A DNA stretch of 34,676 nt from positions 1-34,676 of the forward strand of contig NZ_OLMK01000093.1 in the NCBI RefSeq assembly GCF_900290235.1, written 5' to 3'. The notes beneath the pieces were generated by a model. The model made no database searches. It was not told the DNA's origin and saw nothing but the letters and a program-made list of their open reading frames with translations. The translations under genes were made by a program, and so were the position numbers. This document shows positions 22,999 to 32,781 of this stretch, piece after piece. The first letter of the stretch is position 1, and each line of letters starts with the position of its first letter. The DNA comes from Streptomyces sp. MA5143a (GTDB taxonomy: Bacteria > Actinomycetota > Actinomycetes > Streptomycetales > Streptomycetaceae).

Positions 22999-23044
22999 GA
23001 GGGGCGCGGGGCCGTGCGATCCGTCGCACGGCCCCGCGGCCCTC
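22999..23044. terminator. Bidirectional terminator hairpin
   Basis: GCGGGGCCGTGCGA (23006-23019) pairs perfectly with TCGCACGGCCCCGC (23024-23037) around TCCG. Outer bases extend the stem to about 20 bp with one mismatch. It sits between the convergent adenosyltransferase and membrane-protein genes. Confidence 0.8.
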
Positions 23045-23050
23045 CGGCTC

Positions 23051-23632
23051 CTACCGCACCCCGGCCCGCTCCTTCTCGCGCTCGGCCTCCTCGGTACCCG
23101 CCGGTGCCTTCTTCGGCCAGATCGTGTAGGCGAGGGCGACCAGCCCGTGGATGCCGGCCGCGCGGAGCGCCGCCCACTGGAACGACCTCAGCGACGCGAC
23201 GTTCCCGTCGTCGCCCACGTACCAGACGGCCGCCTGGAGCAGTGCCAGCGCGACACCGGCCGCCACCACGGTCCGCAGCCAGAGGGCACCCTCGTGCCGG
23301 GCCCTCGCCGTGCCGTACTTCGGCGGCCCCACCGGCTTCGGCCCGCCCGCCAGGCGATACGCGGCATGGCCGTCCAGCCGGCGGATCATGTAGTGGCCGT
23401 AGCCCACGGTGAACCCGATGTAGAGCGCCGCCAGGCCGTGCTCCCAGCTCGGCTCCGCGCCGTTCTTCAGATCGATCGCGGTCACCACGAAGAGCACCAG
23501 CTCCAGCACGGGCTCGCACAGCAGCAGGACCACACTCGTCCGGCGCCACCTCAGCAGATAGCGGACGGCCAGGGCGAGCGCCAGCAGCGCCCAGAAACCG
23601 ACCTCGCAGGCGATGATCAACGCGACGATCAC
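23051..23632 (-). CDS. Integral membrane protein, five predicted spans
   Basis: Protein of 193 aa. Hydrophobic segments lie at about residues 3-26 (IVALIIACEVGFWALLALAL), 34-54, 66-84, 120-140 (VVAAGVALALLQAAVWYVG) and 150-173. The loop between the third and fourth carries LAGGPKPVGPPKYGTAR, and the C-terminal tail is charged (EEAEREKERAGVR). No catalytic motif is recognised. The GTG start has GAGGAG seven bases upstream. It is divergent from the two-component genes with a 152-bp spacer; co-regulation is possible but not shown. I remember similar Streptomyces proteins only as 'integral membrane protein'. Confidence 0.8.
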   Translation of the reverse strand: MIVALIIACEVGFWALLALALAVRYLLRWRRTSVVLLLCEPVLELVLFVVTAIDLKNGAEPSWEHGLAALYIGFTVGYGHYMIRRLDGHAAYRLAGGPKPVGPPKYGTARARHEGALWLRTVVAAGVALALLQAAVWYVGDDGNVASLRSFQWAALRAAGIHGLVALAYTIWPKKAPAGTEEAEREKERAGVR

Positions 23633-23784
23633 GACTCGCTCCTCTCGTTCACCCTTCCAGGCTCCCGGCGGGGTCGGCCGGAATCGTCGTCGGGGATGAC
23701 GAACCCGCGGTACATCGAAGGATGCAGTCCAGGACCGTCCCCGGGCATCAGGCGGTGAGCAGTCGCGCCGTGTTGGATGGGGAC

Positions 23785-24972
23785 ATGGCCGTACGACCGC
23801 CCCGCCCGCACCCCTTCGACGTGCGCGCCGCCCTCGCCGGACTGCTCGGCGGCCTGCTGCTGTGGGGGCTCCACCTCGCGACCCGCCCCGCCCACGACCC
23901 GATCGTGCTGCTCGACGGGCGCTGGTGGATCCTGCTGCCCCTGGTCGTGACGGCGGCCTGCGAAGCGCTCCGCCGCACCCTGCCCCGCACCGCCCTGCTG
24001 GTCGGATGGGCCGCGCTGACCGTGGACACGATCACCCAGGGCAATCTGGTCACGCTGGTGATGTTCACCGACCTGGTGTACGCGGCCGTGCTCTACGGCC
24101 CGCCCGCCACCGCCCGCCGCGTCCTGTGGGTCTCCGGTGTGCTCACGGTGGTCGGCACGGTCGTGCCGGTGGCGATCTGGCAGGTGCCGAAGGCGGTGCT
24201 GATCGGCGCGGTCATCGGACTGGTCGCCTTCATGCCCGCCGCCACCGGCTGGATCGTCCGCAACCACCGCGACGCCGCCGAGGCCGCCCGGCTGCACGCC
24301 GAACAGACGGCGCTGCTCGCCGAGATGGACCGAGCCCAGGCCGTCGTGGCCGAACGGGCGCGCATGGCACGGGAGTTGCACGACCTGGTGGCCAACCATC
24401 TGTCCGCGATCGCGATCCACTCCACGGCCGCGCTCTCCCTCGACGACCCCGGCACCTCCCGGCAGGCCCTCGGGGTCATCCGCGAGAACAGCGTCGAGGG
24501 CCTCGCCGAGATGCGCCGGCTGATCGGCATCCTCAGGGACACCGGCGGCGACAAGGAACCGTCCGCCGCCCCCACCCTCGACGGACTCGGCGCCCTGGTC
24601 GAGGGCGCCCGCACCAACGGCCTGGACGTCACCCTCGACGCCGACCACGGCGACACCCTGCCCGCCCCCGTGGGCCTCGCGGCCTACCGCATCGTCCAGG
24701 AGTCCCTCACCAACGCCCTCAAACACGCCTGTCCCGGCCGCGTCACGGTGACCCTGCGGCAACCGAACGGGTCCCTCCACATCGCGGTGACCAGCCCGTA
24801 CGGTGACCGGCCCGGCCCGAGCGCCCCCGGATCGGGCGCAGGCCTGGTCGGTATGCGGGAGCGGGTCGCACTGCTGGACGGCACCTTCGAGTCGGGCCCC
24901 GAGAGCGCGGAGCACGGCAAGATCTGGGTCGTACGCGCCTGCCTCCCGGTCACCGAAGGAGAACCCGCATGA
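23785..24972 (+). CDS. Sensor histidine kinase, NarL-type system
   Basis: HisKA_3-type kinase of 395 aa. Residues 1-160 hold about four or five membrane spans with no large external domain, which suggests sensing within the membrane. The phosphoacceptor His199 is in ERARMARELHDLVANHLSA, and the ATPase domain has YRIVQESLTNALKHA (N box) and GSGAGLVGMRERVALLDG. The start is the ATG at 23785, with TTGGAT ending six bases upstream (a possible leaderless -10) and a GGGGA too close to serve as a good ribosome site. The stop overlaps the response regulator start (ATGA). Stimulus unknown. Confidence 0.92.
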   Translation: MAVRPPRPHPFDVRAALAGLLGGLLLWGLHLATRPAHDPIVLLDGRWWILLPLVVTAACEALRRTLPRTALLVGWAALTVDTITQGNLVTLVMFTDLVYAAVLYGPPATARRVLWVSGVLTVVGTVVPVAIWQVPKAVLIGAVIGLVAFMPAATGWIVRNHRDAAEAARLHAEQTALLAEMDRAQAVVAERARMARELHDLVANHLSAIAIHSTAALSLDDPGTSRQALGVIRENSVEGLAEMRRLIGILRDTGGDKEPSAAPTLDGLGALVEGARTNGLDVTLDADHGDTLPAPVGLAAYRIVQESLTNALKHACPGRVTVTLRQPNGSLHIAVTSPYGDRPGPSAPGSGAGLVGMRERVALLDGTFESGPESAEHGKIWVVRACLPVTEGEPA

Positions 24973-25610
24973 TCCGCGTCCTCGTCGCCGAGGACCAGTC
25001 CGCCGTACGCGCCGGGCTGGTCCTCATCCTGCGCAGCGCGCCCGACATCGAGGTCGTCGGCGAGGCGGCCGACGGGGAGCGGGCCGTGGCGCTCGCCCGG
25101 GAGCTGCGGCCCGATCTGGTGCTGATGGACGTTCAGATGCCGCGCCTCGACGGGGTGTCCGCGACCCGCCAGGTCGTCGCCGAGGGCCTGGCGGACGTAC
25201 TCGTCCTCACCACCTTCGACCTCGACGAGTACGTGTTCGGGGCGCTGCGGGCGGGCGCCGCCGGGTTCCTGCTGAAGAACACCGAGGCGAAGGACCTGAT
25301 CGCGGCCGTGCGGACGGTGGGGCGCGGCGAAGGGCTGATCGCCCCGGCCGTCACCCGGCGGCTGATCTCCGAGTTCGCTGCGGGGGCGGCCCGTGAGCCC
25401 TCGGTCGACCTGTCGGTGCTCGACGCGCTGACCCGACGGGAGCGCGAGGTGCTGTCCTGTCTCGGCGAGGGACTGCCCAACGCGGAGATCGCGGTGCGGC
25501 TCGACATGGCGGAGGCGACGGTGAAGACCCATGTGAGCCGGCTCCTCGGCAAGCTCGACCTGCGTAGCCGCGTCCAAGCGGCCGTGCTCGCCCAGGAACT
25601 GGGGATCTGA
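24969..25610 (+). CDS. Response regulator, LuxR/NarL family
   Basis: Response regulator of 213 aa. The receiver domain shows AEDQ at the N terminus, phosphoacceptor Asp54 in LVLMDVQMPRLDG, and the conserved Lys in FLLKNTEA. The C-terminal LuxR helix-turn-helix is LTRREREVLSCLGEG followed by NAEIAVRLDMAEATVKTHV. It overlaps the kinase gene by four bases, ensuring coupled synthesis. Targets cannot be read from the sequence; the divergent membrane-protein gene is one candidate. An 8-bp hairpin follows the stop. Confidence 0.94.
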   Translation: MIRVLVAEDQSAVRAGLVLILRSAPDIEVVGEAADGERAVALARELRPDLVLMDVQMPRLDGVSATRQVVAEGLADVLVLTTFDLDEYVFGALRAGAAGFLLKNTEAKDLIAAVRTVGRGEGLIAPAVTRRLISEFAAGAAREPSVDLSVLDALTRREREVLSCLGEGLPNAEIAVRLDMAEATVKTHVSRLLGKLDLRSRVQAAVLAQELGI

Positions 25611-25611
25611 C

Positions 25612-25633
25612 CCGCCGGAGGGGTGTCCGGCGG
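25612..25633 (+). terminator. Terminator after the two-component operon
   Basis: CCGCCGGA (25612-25619) and TCCGGCGG (25626-25633) form a perfect 8-bp stem with a six-base loop, starting two bases after the response regulator stop. No T-tract. Confidence 0.6.
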
Positions 25634-25661
25634 CCCTCGGGCGAGCTGCCCGGCGTCGCGC

Positions 25662-25705
25662 ACTGGTCCAGACCCATTGACCTATGGTCCAGACCTTTCT
25701 ATTCT
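25662..25705 (+). promoter_or_regulatory. chiC promoter with paired chitinase operator repeats
   Basis: TTGACC (25677-25682) and TATTCT (25700-25705) with a 17-base spacer form the clearest promoter in the window. TGGTCCAGACC occurs at 25664-25674, just upstream of the -35, and at 25685-25695, inside the spacer, 21 bp apart. The paired repeats are the known Streptomyces chitinase element for chitin induction and glucose repression. The first also matches the DasR site consensus ACTGGTCTAGACCACT at about 13 of 16 positions. Confidence 0.88.
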
Positions 25706-25761
25706 CGCCGCACTGCGCCACGTCATGCTCATGCTCACGACACCCCACAAGGAGGCGCGTC

Positions 25762-27581
<1,820 letters not shown>

Positions 27582-27585
<4 letters not shown>

Positions 27586-27603
27586 CCGGCTGAGCTAGGT
27601 CAC
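27582..27603. repeat. Inverted repeat spanning two convergent stop codons
   Basis: GTGACC (27582-27587) and GGTCAC (27598-27603) enclose ten bases. The TGA of chiC lies in the left arm and the TGA of the minus-strand DUF2550 gene in the right arm. A small shared terminator is possible, but the stem is short. Confidence 0.4.
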
Positions 27604-28052
27604 GCGACGTTGACGCGCTGTCCGGGCGGGGCTGCCTCCAGCCACGCGAGGAAACCGGTCAGCGCGTCCTCGCTCATCGCCAGCTCCAGACGCGTGCCCC
27701 GGTGGAGACAGACCAGGATGATGTCGTCGGGCAGGAGCACCAGCTCCTCGCCGTCCGGGGTGCGGCGGCCGGCCACCTCGATCGCCGAGCGTTCCAGGAC
27801 GCGGCGCGGGCGGGGCGAGTACGAGAAGATCCGGAACCATTCGATGCGGTCCCCGTTGTAGCGGGCGATGCCGTAGCCCCAGCCCTTGCCCTTCTCCTCG
27901 CCGCCCACGGGTTTCTCCGGGGCGTCCCACCGCAGGCTGCAGTTGAAGGTTCCACCGGAGCGCTGGATCAGTCGGCGGCGCAGTCCGAAGACGACGAGCC
28001 CCACCACCACGAGCGCGATCACCGACCCGCACACAGTCAGAGCGAGGACCAT
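27600..28052 (-). CDS. DUF2550 family membrane-anchored protein
   Basis: Protein of 150 aa of the actinobacterial DUF2550 family, which usually sits just after atpC. One N-terminal membrane span (VLALTVCGSVIALVVVGLVV) is followed by GLRRRLIQRSGGTFNCSLRW and a cytosolic domain with IEWFRIFSYSPRPRRVLERS and FLAWLEAAPPGQRV. No catalytic motif is visible and the function is unknown. The ATG at 28052 is chosen because GAGGAGG lies nine bases upstream; a GTG two codons earlier (28058) is only three bases from it. A strong hairpin separates it from atpC, so it probably has its own promoter or receives only read-through. Confidence 0.88.
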   Translation of the reverse strand: MVLALTVCGSVIALVVVGLVVFGLRRRLIQRSGGTFNCSLRWDAPEKPVGGEEKGKGWGYGIARYNGDRIEWFRIFSYSPRPRRVLERSAIEVAGRRTPDGEELVLLPDDIILVCLHRGTRLELAMSEDALTGFLAWLEAAPPGQRVNVA

Positions 28053-28089
28053 CGACACCGACCTCCTCGTCTCCTAGGTAATGGAACGT

Positions 28090-28160
28090 AAAAAACACCC
28101 GTATTCACCTCAGCCGCGGCCGGATCAGGATGTTTCCATCCAGACCCGGCCGCGGCTGAG
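28090..28160 (-). terminator. Terminator of the atp operon
   Basis: Arms 28109-28123 and 28146-28160 are perfectly complementary over 15 bp (CTCAGCCGCGGCCGG and its complement). The loop forms a further GGATG/CATCC stem with TTTC at the tip. On the minus strand a GTTTTTT run follows about 11 bases beyond the stem. It lies 25 bases after the atpC stop. Confidence 0.8.
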
Positions 28161-28185
28161 ACACAGCATCACACGGCGCACCCGT

Positions 28186-28560
28186 TCAGCGCGCCGACAC
28201 CGTCCGCAGTCGGACGTCCGCGCGGCGCTCGGCGGCGGCGTCGCCCTCCGCCTTCGCCCGCTCCAGCTCGCGCTCCACGCGCTGGACGTCGATCTCGTCG
28301 GCCAGCTCGGCGACCTCCGCCAGCAGGGACAGCTTGTTGTCCGCGAACGAGATGAATCCACCGTGCACGGCGACGACGACGGTGCCGCCCTCACTCGTAC
28401 GGATGGTCACGGGGCCCGACTCCAGCACACCGAGCAGCGGCTGGTGACCGGGCATGACGCCGATGTCGCCGGACGTGGTGCGTGCGACGACCAGGGTGGC
28501 CTGGCCCGACCAGACCTCTCGGTCGGCCGCGACCAGCGCGACGTGCAGCTCAGCAGCCAA
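28186..28560 (-). CDS. atpC: ATP synthase epsilon subunit
   Basis: Epsilon subunit of 124 aa. It is part of the central stalk of F1 and can inhibit ATP hydrolysis. The N-terminal beta-barrel shows ELHVALVAADREVWSGQA, GDIGVMPGHQPLLGVL and VHGGFISFADNKLSLLAE; the C-terminal helical hairpin is Ala/Glu/Arg-rich. The start is an unusual TTG at 28560, with GAGGAG five bases upstream; there is no in-frame ATG or GTG that fits the known N terminus. Separated from atpD by 131 bp with two hairpins, in contrast to the tight spacing elsewhere in the operon. Confidence 0.95.
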   Translation of the reverse strand: MAAELHVALVAADREVWSGQATLVVARTTSGDIGVMPGHQPLLGVLESGPVTIRTSEGGTVVVAVHGGFISFADNKLSLLAEVAELADEIDVQRVERELERAKAEGDAAAERRADVRLRTVSAR

Positions 28561-28578
28561 GGTGGCTCCTCGGGTCAC

Positions 28579-28667
28579 CACCCGGCGGTTCCGCCGGGTG
28601 TTGGGTTCAATTCTAGAGGGAGTACAGAGAGGGGCGGGACGCACCCCTAGAGGTGTGGTCTCGCCCC
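28579..28667 (-). other. Two hairpins between atpD and atpC
   Basis: CACCCGGCGG (28579-28588) pairs with CCGCCGGGTG (28591-28600), a near-perfect 10-bp palindrome ending 8 bases before the atpC ribosome site. GGGGCGGGACGCACC (28631-28645) pairs imperfectly with 28652-28667. These could lower atpC expression or mark RNA processing. Confidence 0.55.
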
Positions 28668-28691
28668 CCACTGTTCACGAGTCGCCGGGCG

Positions 28692-30128
28692 TCAGCTGAC
28701 GCCGAGCTCCTTCGCGTTCTTCTTGAGGTCCTCAAGACCACCGCACATGAAGAACGCCTGCTCCGGGAAGTGGTCGTACTCACCGTCGATGATCGCGTTG
28801 AACGCGGCGATCGACTCGTCCAGCGGCACGTCCGACCCGTCGACGCCGGTGAACTGCTTGGCGACGTGGGTGTTCTGGGACAGGAAGCGCTCCACGCGAC
28901 GGGCACGGTGGACGACGAGCTTGTCCTCCTCGCCGAGCTCGTCGATACCGAGGATCGCGATGATGTCCTGCAGGTCCTTGTACTTCTGCAGGATGCTCTT
29001 CACGCGCATGGCGGCCGTGTAGTGGTCCGCCGCGATGTACCGCGGGTCGAGGATGCGGGACGTCGAGTCCAGCGGGTCCACGGCCGGGTAGATGCCCTTC
29101 TCGGAGATCGGACGGGAGAGAACCGTCGTCGCGTCGAGGTGGGCGAAGGTGGTGGCCGGGGCCGGGTCGGTCAGGTCGTCCGCAGGGACGTAGATCGCCT
29201 GCATCGAGGTGATCGAGTGACCACGGGTCGAGGTGATGCGCTCCTGGAGGAGACCCATCTCGTCGGCCAGGTTCGGCTGGTAGCCCACCGCGGAGGGCAT
29301 ACGGCCGAGCAGGGTCGACACCTCGGAACCGGCCTGGGTGAAGCGGAAGATGTTGTCGATGAAGAACAGCACGTCCTGCTTCTGCACATCGCGGAAGTAC
29401 TCCGCCATGGTCAGACCGGCGAGGGCCACGCGCAGACGGGTGCCCGGGGGCTCGTCCATCTGACCGAAGACCAGCGCGGTCTTGTCGATGACGCCGGAGT
29501 CCGACATCTCCTCGATGAGGTCGTTGCCTTCACGGGTGCGCTCACCGACACCGGCGAACACCGACACACCGTCGTGGTTGTTGGCGACGCGGTAGATCAT
29601 CTCCTGGATGAGCACCGTCTTGCCGACGCCGGCACCGCCGAACAGACCGATCTTTCCACCCTTGACGTACGGGGTGAGGAGGTCGATGACCTTGACGCCG
29701 GTCTCGAACATCTCGGTCTTCGACTCGAGCTCGTCGAAGTTCGGGGCCTTGCGGTGGATGCCCCAGCGCTCGCCCGTGTACTGCTCGTCGACGTTCAGCA
29801 CCTCACCGAGGGTGTTGAACACCTTGCCCTTGGTGAAGTCGCCGACCGGCACGGTGATGGAGGCGCCGGTGTCGGTGACCGGGGCCTGGCGGACCAGACC
29901 GTCGGTGGGCTGCATGGAGATGGTGCGGACCAGGCCGTCACCCAGGTGCTGGGCGACCTCCAGGGTCAGCGTCTTCTTCTCACCCTCGTTCGCCGGGTCG
30001 GAGACCTCGACGTGCAGGGCGTTGTAGATGTCGGGCATCGCGTCGACGGGGAACTCCACGTCGACGACCGGGCCGATGACCCGGGCGACGCGGCCCGTGG
30101 CAACGGCCGTCTCAGAAGTCGTCGTCAT
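28692..30128 (-). CDS. atpD: ATP synthase beta subunit
   Basis: Catalytic beta subunit of F1, 478 aa, full length. Walker A is GGAGVGKT (about 164-171), followed by the catalytic-site segment FAGVGERTREGNDL, Walker B VLFFIDNIFRF and the DELSEED-equivalent region near the C terminus, which here reads ILGIDELGEEDKL. It synthesises ATP from ADP and phosphate using rotation driven by the proton gradient. The ATG shares one base with the atpG stop (TAATG), so translation is probably coupled. Very high conservation makes the call certain. Confidence 0.98.
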   Translation of the reverse strand: MTTTSETAVATGRVARVIGPVVDVEFPVDAMPDIYNALHVEVSDPANEGEKKTLTLEVAQHLGDGLVRTISMQPTDGLVRQAPVTDTGASITVPVGDFTKGKVFNTLGEVLNVDEQYTGERWGIHRKAPNFDELESKTEMFETGVKVIDLLTPYVKGGKIGLFGGAGVGKTVLIQEMIYRVANNHDGVSVFAGVGERTREGNDLIEEMSDSGVIDKTALVFGQMDEPPGTRLRVALAGLTMAEYFRDVQKQDVLFFIDNIFRFTQAGSEVSTLLGRMPSAVGYQPNLADEMGLLQERITSTRGHSITSMQAIYVPADDLTDPAPATTFAHLDATTVLSRPISEKGIYPAVDPLDSTSRILDPRYIAADHYTAAMRVKSILQKYKDLQDIIAILGIDELGEEDKLVVHRARRVERFLSQNTHVAKQFTGVDGSDVPLDESIAAFNAIIDGEYDHFPEQAFFMCGGLEDLKKNAKELGVS

Positions 30129-31042
30129 TACTTGTCACTCCCCGCGGTCGCGTCGGCAAGGGCTGCGGAGCCACCGACGATCTCGCTGATTTCCTGGGTG
30201 ATTTCGGCCTGGCGGGCCGCGTTGGCAAGACGGGAGAGCGTGTTGATCAGCTCGCCCGCGTTGTCGGTCGCCGACTTCATCGCGCGGCGGGTGGCGGCGT
30301 GCTTGGAAGCAGCCGACTGAAGCAGCGCGTTGTAGATACGGCTCTCGACGTAGCGCGGCAGCAGGGCGTCGAGGACGTCCTCCGCCGACGGCTCGAAGTC
30401 GTACAGCGGCAGGATCTCGCCCGTCGGCTTCTCCTCCGCGACCTCGTCGAGGCTGAGCGGCAGCAGACGCGCGTCGAGCGCCTGCTGCGTCATCATCGAC
30501 ACGAACTCGGTGTACACGATGTGGAGCTCGTCCACGCCGCCGTCCGCCGTGTCCGTCTCGATGGCCTCGATCAGGGGCGCCGCGACCTTCTTGGCGTCCG
30601 CGTACGAGGGCTCGTCGGTGAAGCCGGTCCACTGGTCCGCGATCTTGCGCTCGCGGAAGTTGTAGTGGGCGACACCGCGGCGGCCGACGATGTACGTGTC
30701 GACCTGCTTGCCCTCGGACTCCAGCCGTGCCGTCAGCTGCTCCGCGGCCTTGATGGCGTTGGAGTTGAAGGCACCGGCCAGACCCCGGTCACTCGTCAGC
30801 AGCAGCACTGCGGAACGCGTGACCGTCTCGGCCTGCGTGGTCAGCGGGTGCTTGGTGTTCGAACCAGTCCCCACCGCCGTGACCGCGCGGGTGAGCTCGG
30901 TCGCGTACGGCGTGGAGGCCGCCACCTTGCGCTGCGCCTTGACGACGCGCGAGGCGGCGATCATCTCCATCGCCTTGGTGATCTTCTTGGTCGCGGTGAC
31001 GGATCGGATGCGACGCTTGTAGACCCGGAGCTGAGCTCCCAT
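30128..31042 (-). CDS. atpG: ATP synthase gamma subunit
   Basis: Central shaft subunit of F1, 304 aa. The conserved N-terminal helix MGAQLRVYKRRIRSV continues TATKKITKAMEMIAASRV, and the C-terminal helix contains ATRRAMKSATDNAGELINTL, both of which form the coiled coil inside the alpha-beta ring. The stop codon overlaps the atpD start by one base. It begins 21 bp after atpA, with GGAAGGGA upstream of the ATG. Confidence 0.97.
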   Translation of the reverse strand: MGAQLRVYKRRIRSVTATKKITKAMEMIAASRVVKAQRKVAASTPYATELTRAVTAVGTGSNTKHPLTTQAETVTRSAVLLLTSDRGLAGAFNSNAIKAAEQLTARLESEGKQVDTYIVGRRGVAHYNFRERKIADQWTGFTDEPSYADAKKVAAPLIEAIETDTADGGVDELHIVYTEFVSMMTQQALDARLLPLSLDEVAEEKPTGEILPLYDFEPSAEDVLDALLPRYVESRIYNALLQSAASKHAATRRAMKSATDNAGELINTLSRLANAARQAEITQEISEIVGGSAALADATAGSDK

Positions 31043-31063
31043 GAGTCAGGTCCCTTCCTTACG

Positions 31064-32662
31064 TCACTTGGAGACGCTGACGGCCGCCGGAGCGTCCTCG
31101 CCGAGCAGCTTGCCGTCCGAGGTCTCGAACTGCTTCTTGAAGTCGACGATCGCGTCGGCGACAGCAGTCAGCGTGTCGTCCGAGAGCTTGCCGCCCTCCT
31201 TGATGGAGGTCATGAGGCCCTGCTCCTTGCGGTGCAGGTACTCCAGCAGCTCCTTCTCGAAGCGGCGGATGTCGGCGACCGGGACGTCGTCCATCTTGCC
31301 GGTGGTGCCGGCCCACACGGAGACGACCTGGTCCTCGGTGGACATCGGCTCGTACTGGGCCTGCTTCAGCAGCTCGACCATGCGCTGGCCGCGCTCCAGC
31401 TGGGCCTTCGACGCGGCGTCCAGGTCGGAACCGAAGGCGGCGAACGCCTCCAGCTCACGGAACTGGGCGAGGTCCACGCGCAGACGACCGGAGACCTGCT
31501 TCATCGCCTTGTGCTGGGCGGAACCACCGACTCGGGAGACGGAGATACCGACGTTCAGCGCGGGACGCTGACCGGCGTTGAAGAGGTCCGACTCCAGGAA
31601 GCACTGGCCGTCGGTGATGGAGATGACGTTGGTCGGGATGAACGCCGAGACGTCGTTGGCCTTGGTCTCGACGATCGGCAGACCGGTCATCGAGCCCTTG
31701 CCCATGTCGTCGGAGAGCTTCGCGCAGCGCTCCAGCAGACGGGAGTGCAGGTAGAAGACGTCACCCGGGTAGGCCTCACGGCCCGGCGGACGGCGCAGCA
31801 GCAGCGACACGGCGCGGTAGGCGTCGGCCTGCTTCGAGAGGTCGTCGAAGATGATGAGGACGTGCTTGCCCTCGTACATCCACTGCTGACCGATGGCCGA
31901 ACCGGTGTACGGCGCCAGGTACTTGAAGCCGGCCGGGTCGGACGCCGGGGCGGCGACGATGGTCGTGTACTCGAGCGCGCCGTTCTCCTCCAGCGCGCGG
32001 CGGACCGACGCGATGGTCGAGCCCTTCTGGCCGATGGCGACGTAGATGCAGCGGACCTGCTTGTTCACGTCGCCGGAGCGCCAGTTGTCGCGCTGGTTGA
32101 TGATCGTGTCGACGGCCAGGGCGGTCTTGCCGGTCTGGCGGTCACCGATGATCAGCTGACGCTGACCACGGCCGATCGGGGTCATCGCGTCGACGGCCTT
32201 GTAGCCGGTCTCCATCGGCTCGTGCACCGACTTGCGCTGCATGACCGTGGGGGCCTGCAGCTCGAGGGCGCGACGACCGCTGGTCTCGATCTCGCCGAGG
32301 CCGTCGATCGGGTTGCCGAGCGGGTCGACGACGCGGCCGAGGTAGCCCTCGCCCACGGCGACCGACAGGACCTCGCCGGTACGGGTGACCGGCTGGCCCT
32401 CCTCGATACCGCTGAACTCACCGAGGACGATGGCGCCGATCTCGCGCTCTTCCAGGTTCAGCGCGAGGCCGAGGGTGCCGTCCTCGAACTTCAGCAGTTC
32501 GTTGGCCATGGCCGAGGGAAGACCCTCGACCTTCGCGATGCCGTCGCCGGCAAGGGTGACCGTACCGACCTCCTCGCGCGAGGCCGCGTCCGGCTTGTAC
32601 GACTGGACGAAGTTCTCCAGCGCGTCCCGGATCTCCTCCGGCCGGATCGTGAGCTCCGCCAT
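31064..32662 (-). CDS. atpA: ATP synthase alpha subunit
   Basis: Non-catalytic nucleotide-binding subunit of F1, 532 aa. Walker A is GDRQTGKT (about 173-180); VLIIFDDLSKQADAYR is the Walker B region, and VGGSAQHKAMKQVSG is strongly conserved. The N terminus MAELTIRPEEIRDALENFV is the delta-binding part. The start is the ATG at 32662 with AGGGA upstream; an in-frame extension would add 26 residues of non-homologous sequence. Separated from atpH by 119 bp holding two hairpins. Confidence 0.98.
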   Translation of the reverse strand: MAELTIRPEEIRDALENFVQSYKPDAASREEVGTVTLAGDGIAKVEGLPSAMANELLKFEDGTLGLALNLEEREIGAIVLGEFSGIEEGQPVTRTGEVLSVAVGEGYLGRVVDPLGNPIDGLGEIETSGRRALELQAPTVMQRKSVHEPMETGYKAVDAMTPIGRGQRQLIIGDRQTGKTALAVDTIINQRDNWRSGDVNKQVRCIYVAIGQKGSTIASVRRALEENGALEYTTIVAAPASDPAGFKYLAPYTGSAIGQQWMYEGKHVLIIFDDLSKQADAYRAVSLLLRRPPGREAYPGDVFYLHSRLLERCAKLSDDMGKGSMTGLPIVETKANDVSAFIPTNVISITDGQCFLESDLFNAGQRPALNVGISVSRVGGSAQHKAMKQVSGRLRVDLAQFRELEAFAAFGSDLDAASKAQLERGQRMVELLKQAQYEPMSTEDQVVSVWAGTTGKMDDVPVADIRRFEKELLEYLHRKEQGLMTSIKEGGKLSDDTLTAVADAIVDFKKQFETSDGKLLGEDAPAAVSVSK

Positions 32663-32704
32663 CTGGGTTCCCTGCTCTCCTTGTTGGGCCCGAAGTTTCA
32701 ACTT

Positions 32705-32756
32705 GGGGGTCTGGGGGCGACCCCCAGGAATCCTCTGCACGGCCCAACCGGGCCGT
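32705..32756 (-). other. Hairpins between atpH and atpA
   Basis: TGGGGGTC (32705-32712) pairs with GACCCCCA (32720-32727), and CGGCCC (32741-32746) pairs with GGGCCG (32751-32756). They lie between the atpH stop and the atpA ribosome binding site. Possible RNA processing or translation control. Confidence 0.5.
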
Positions 32757-32781
32757 AGGTACGTACTGCGTATGAAGTTGC

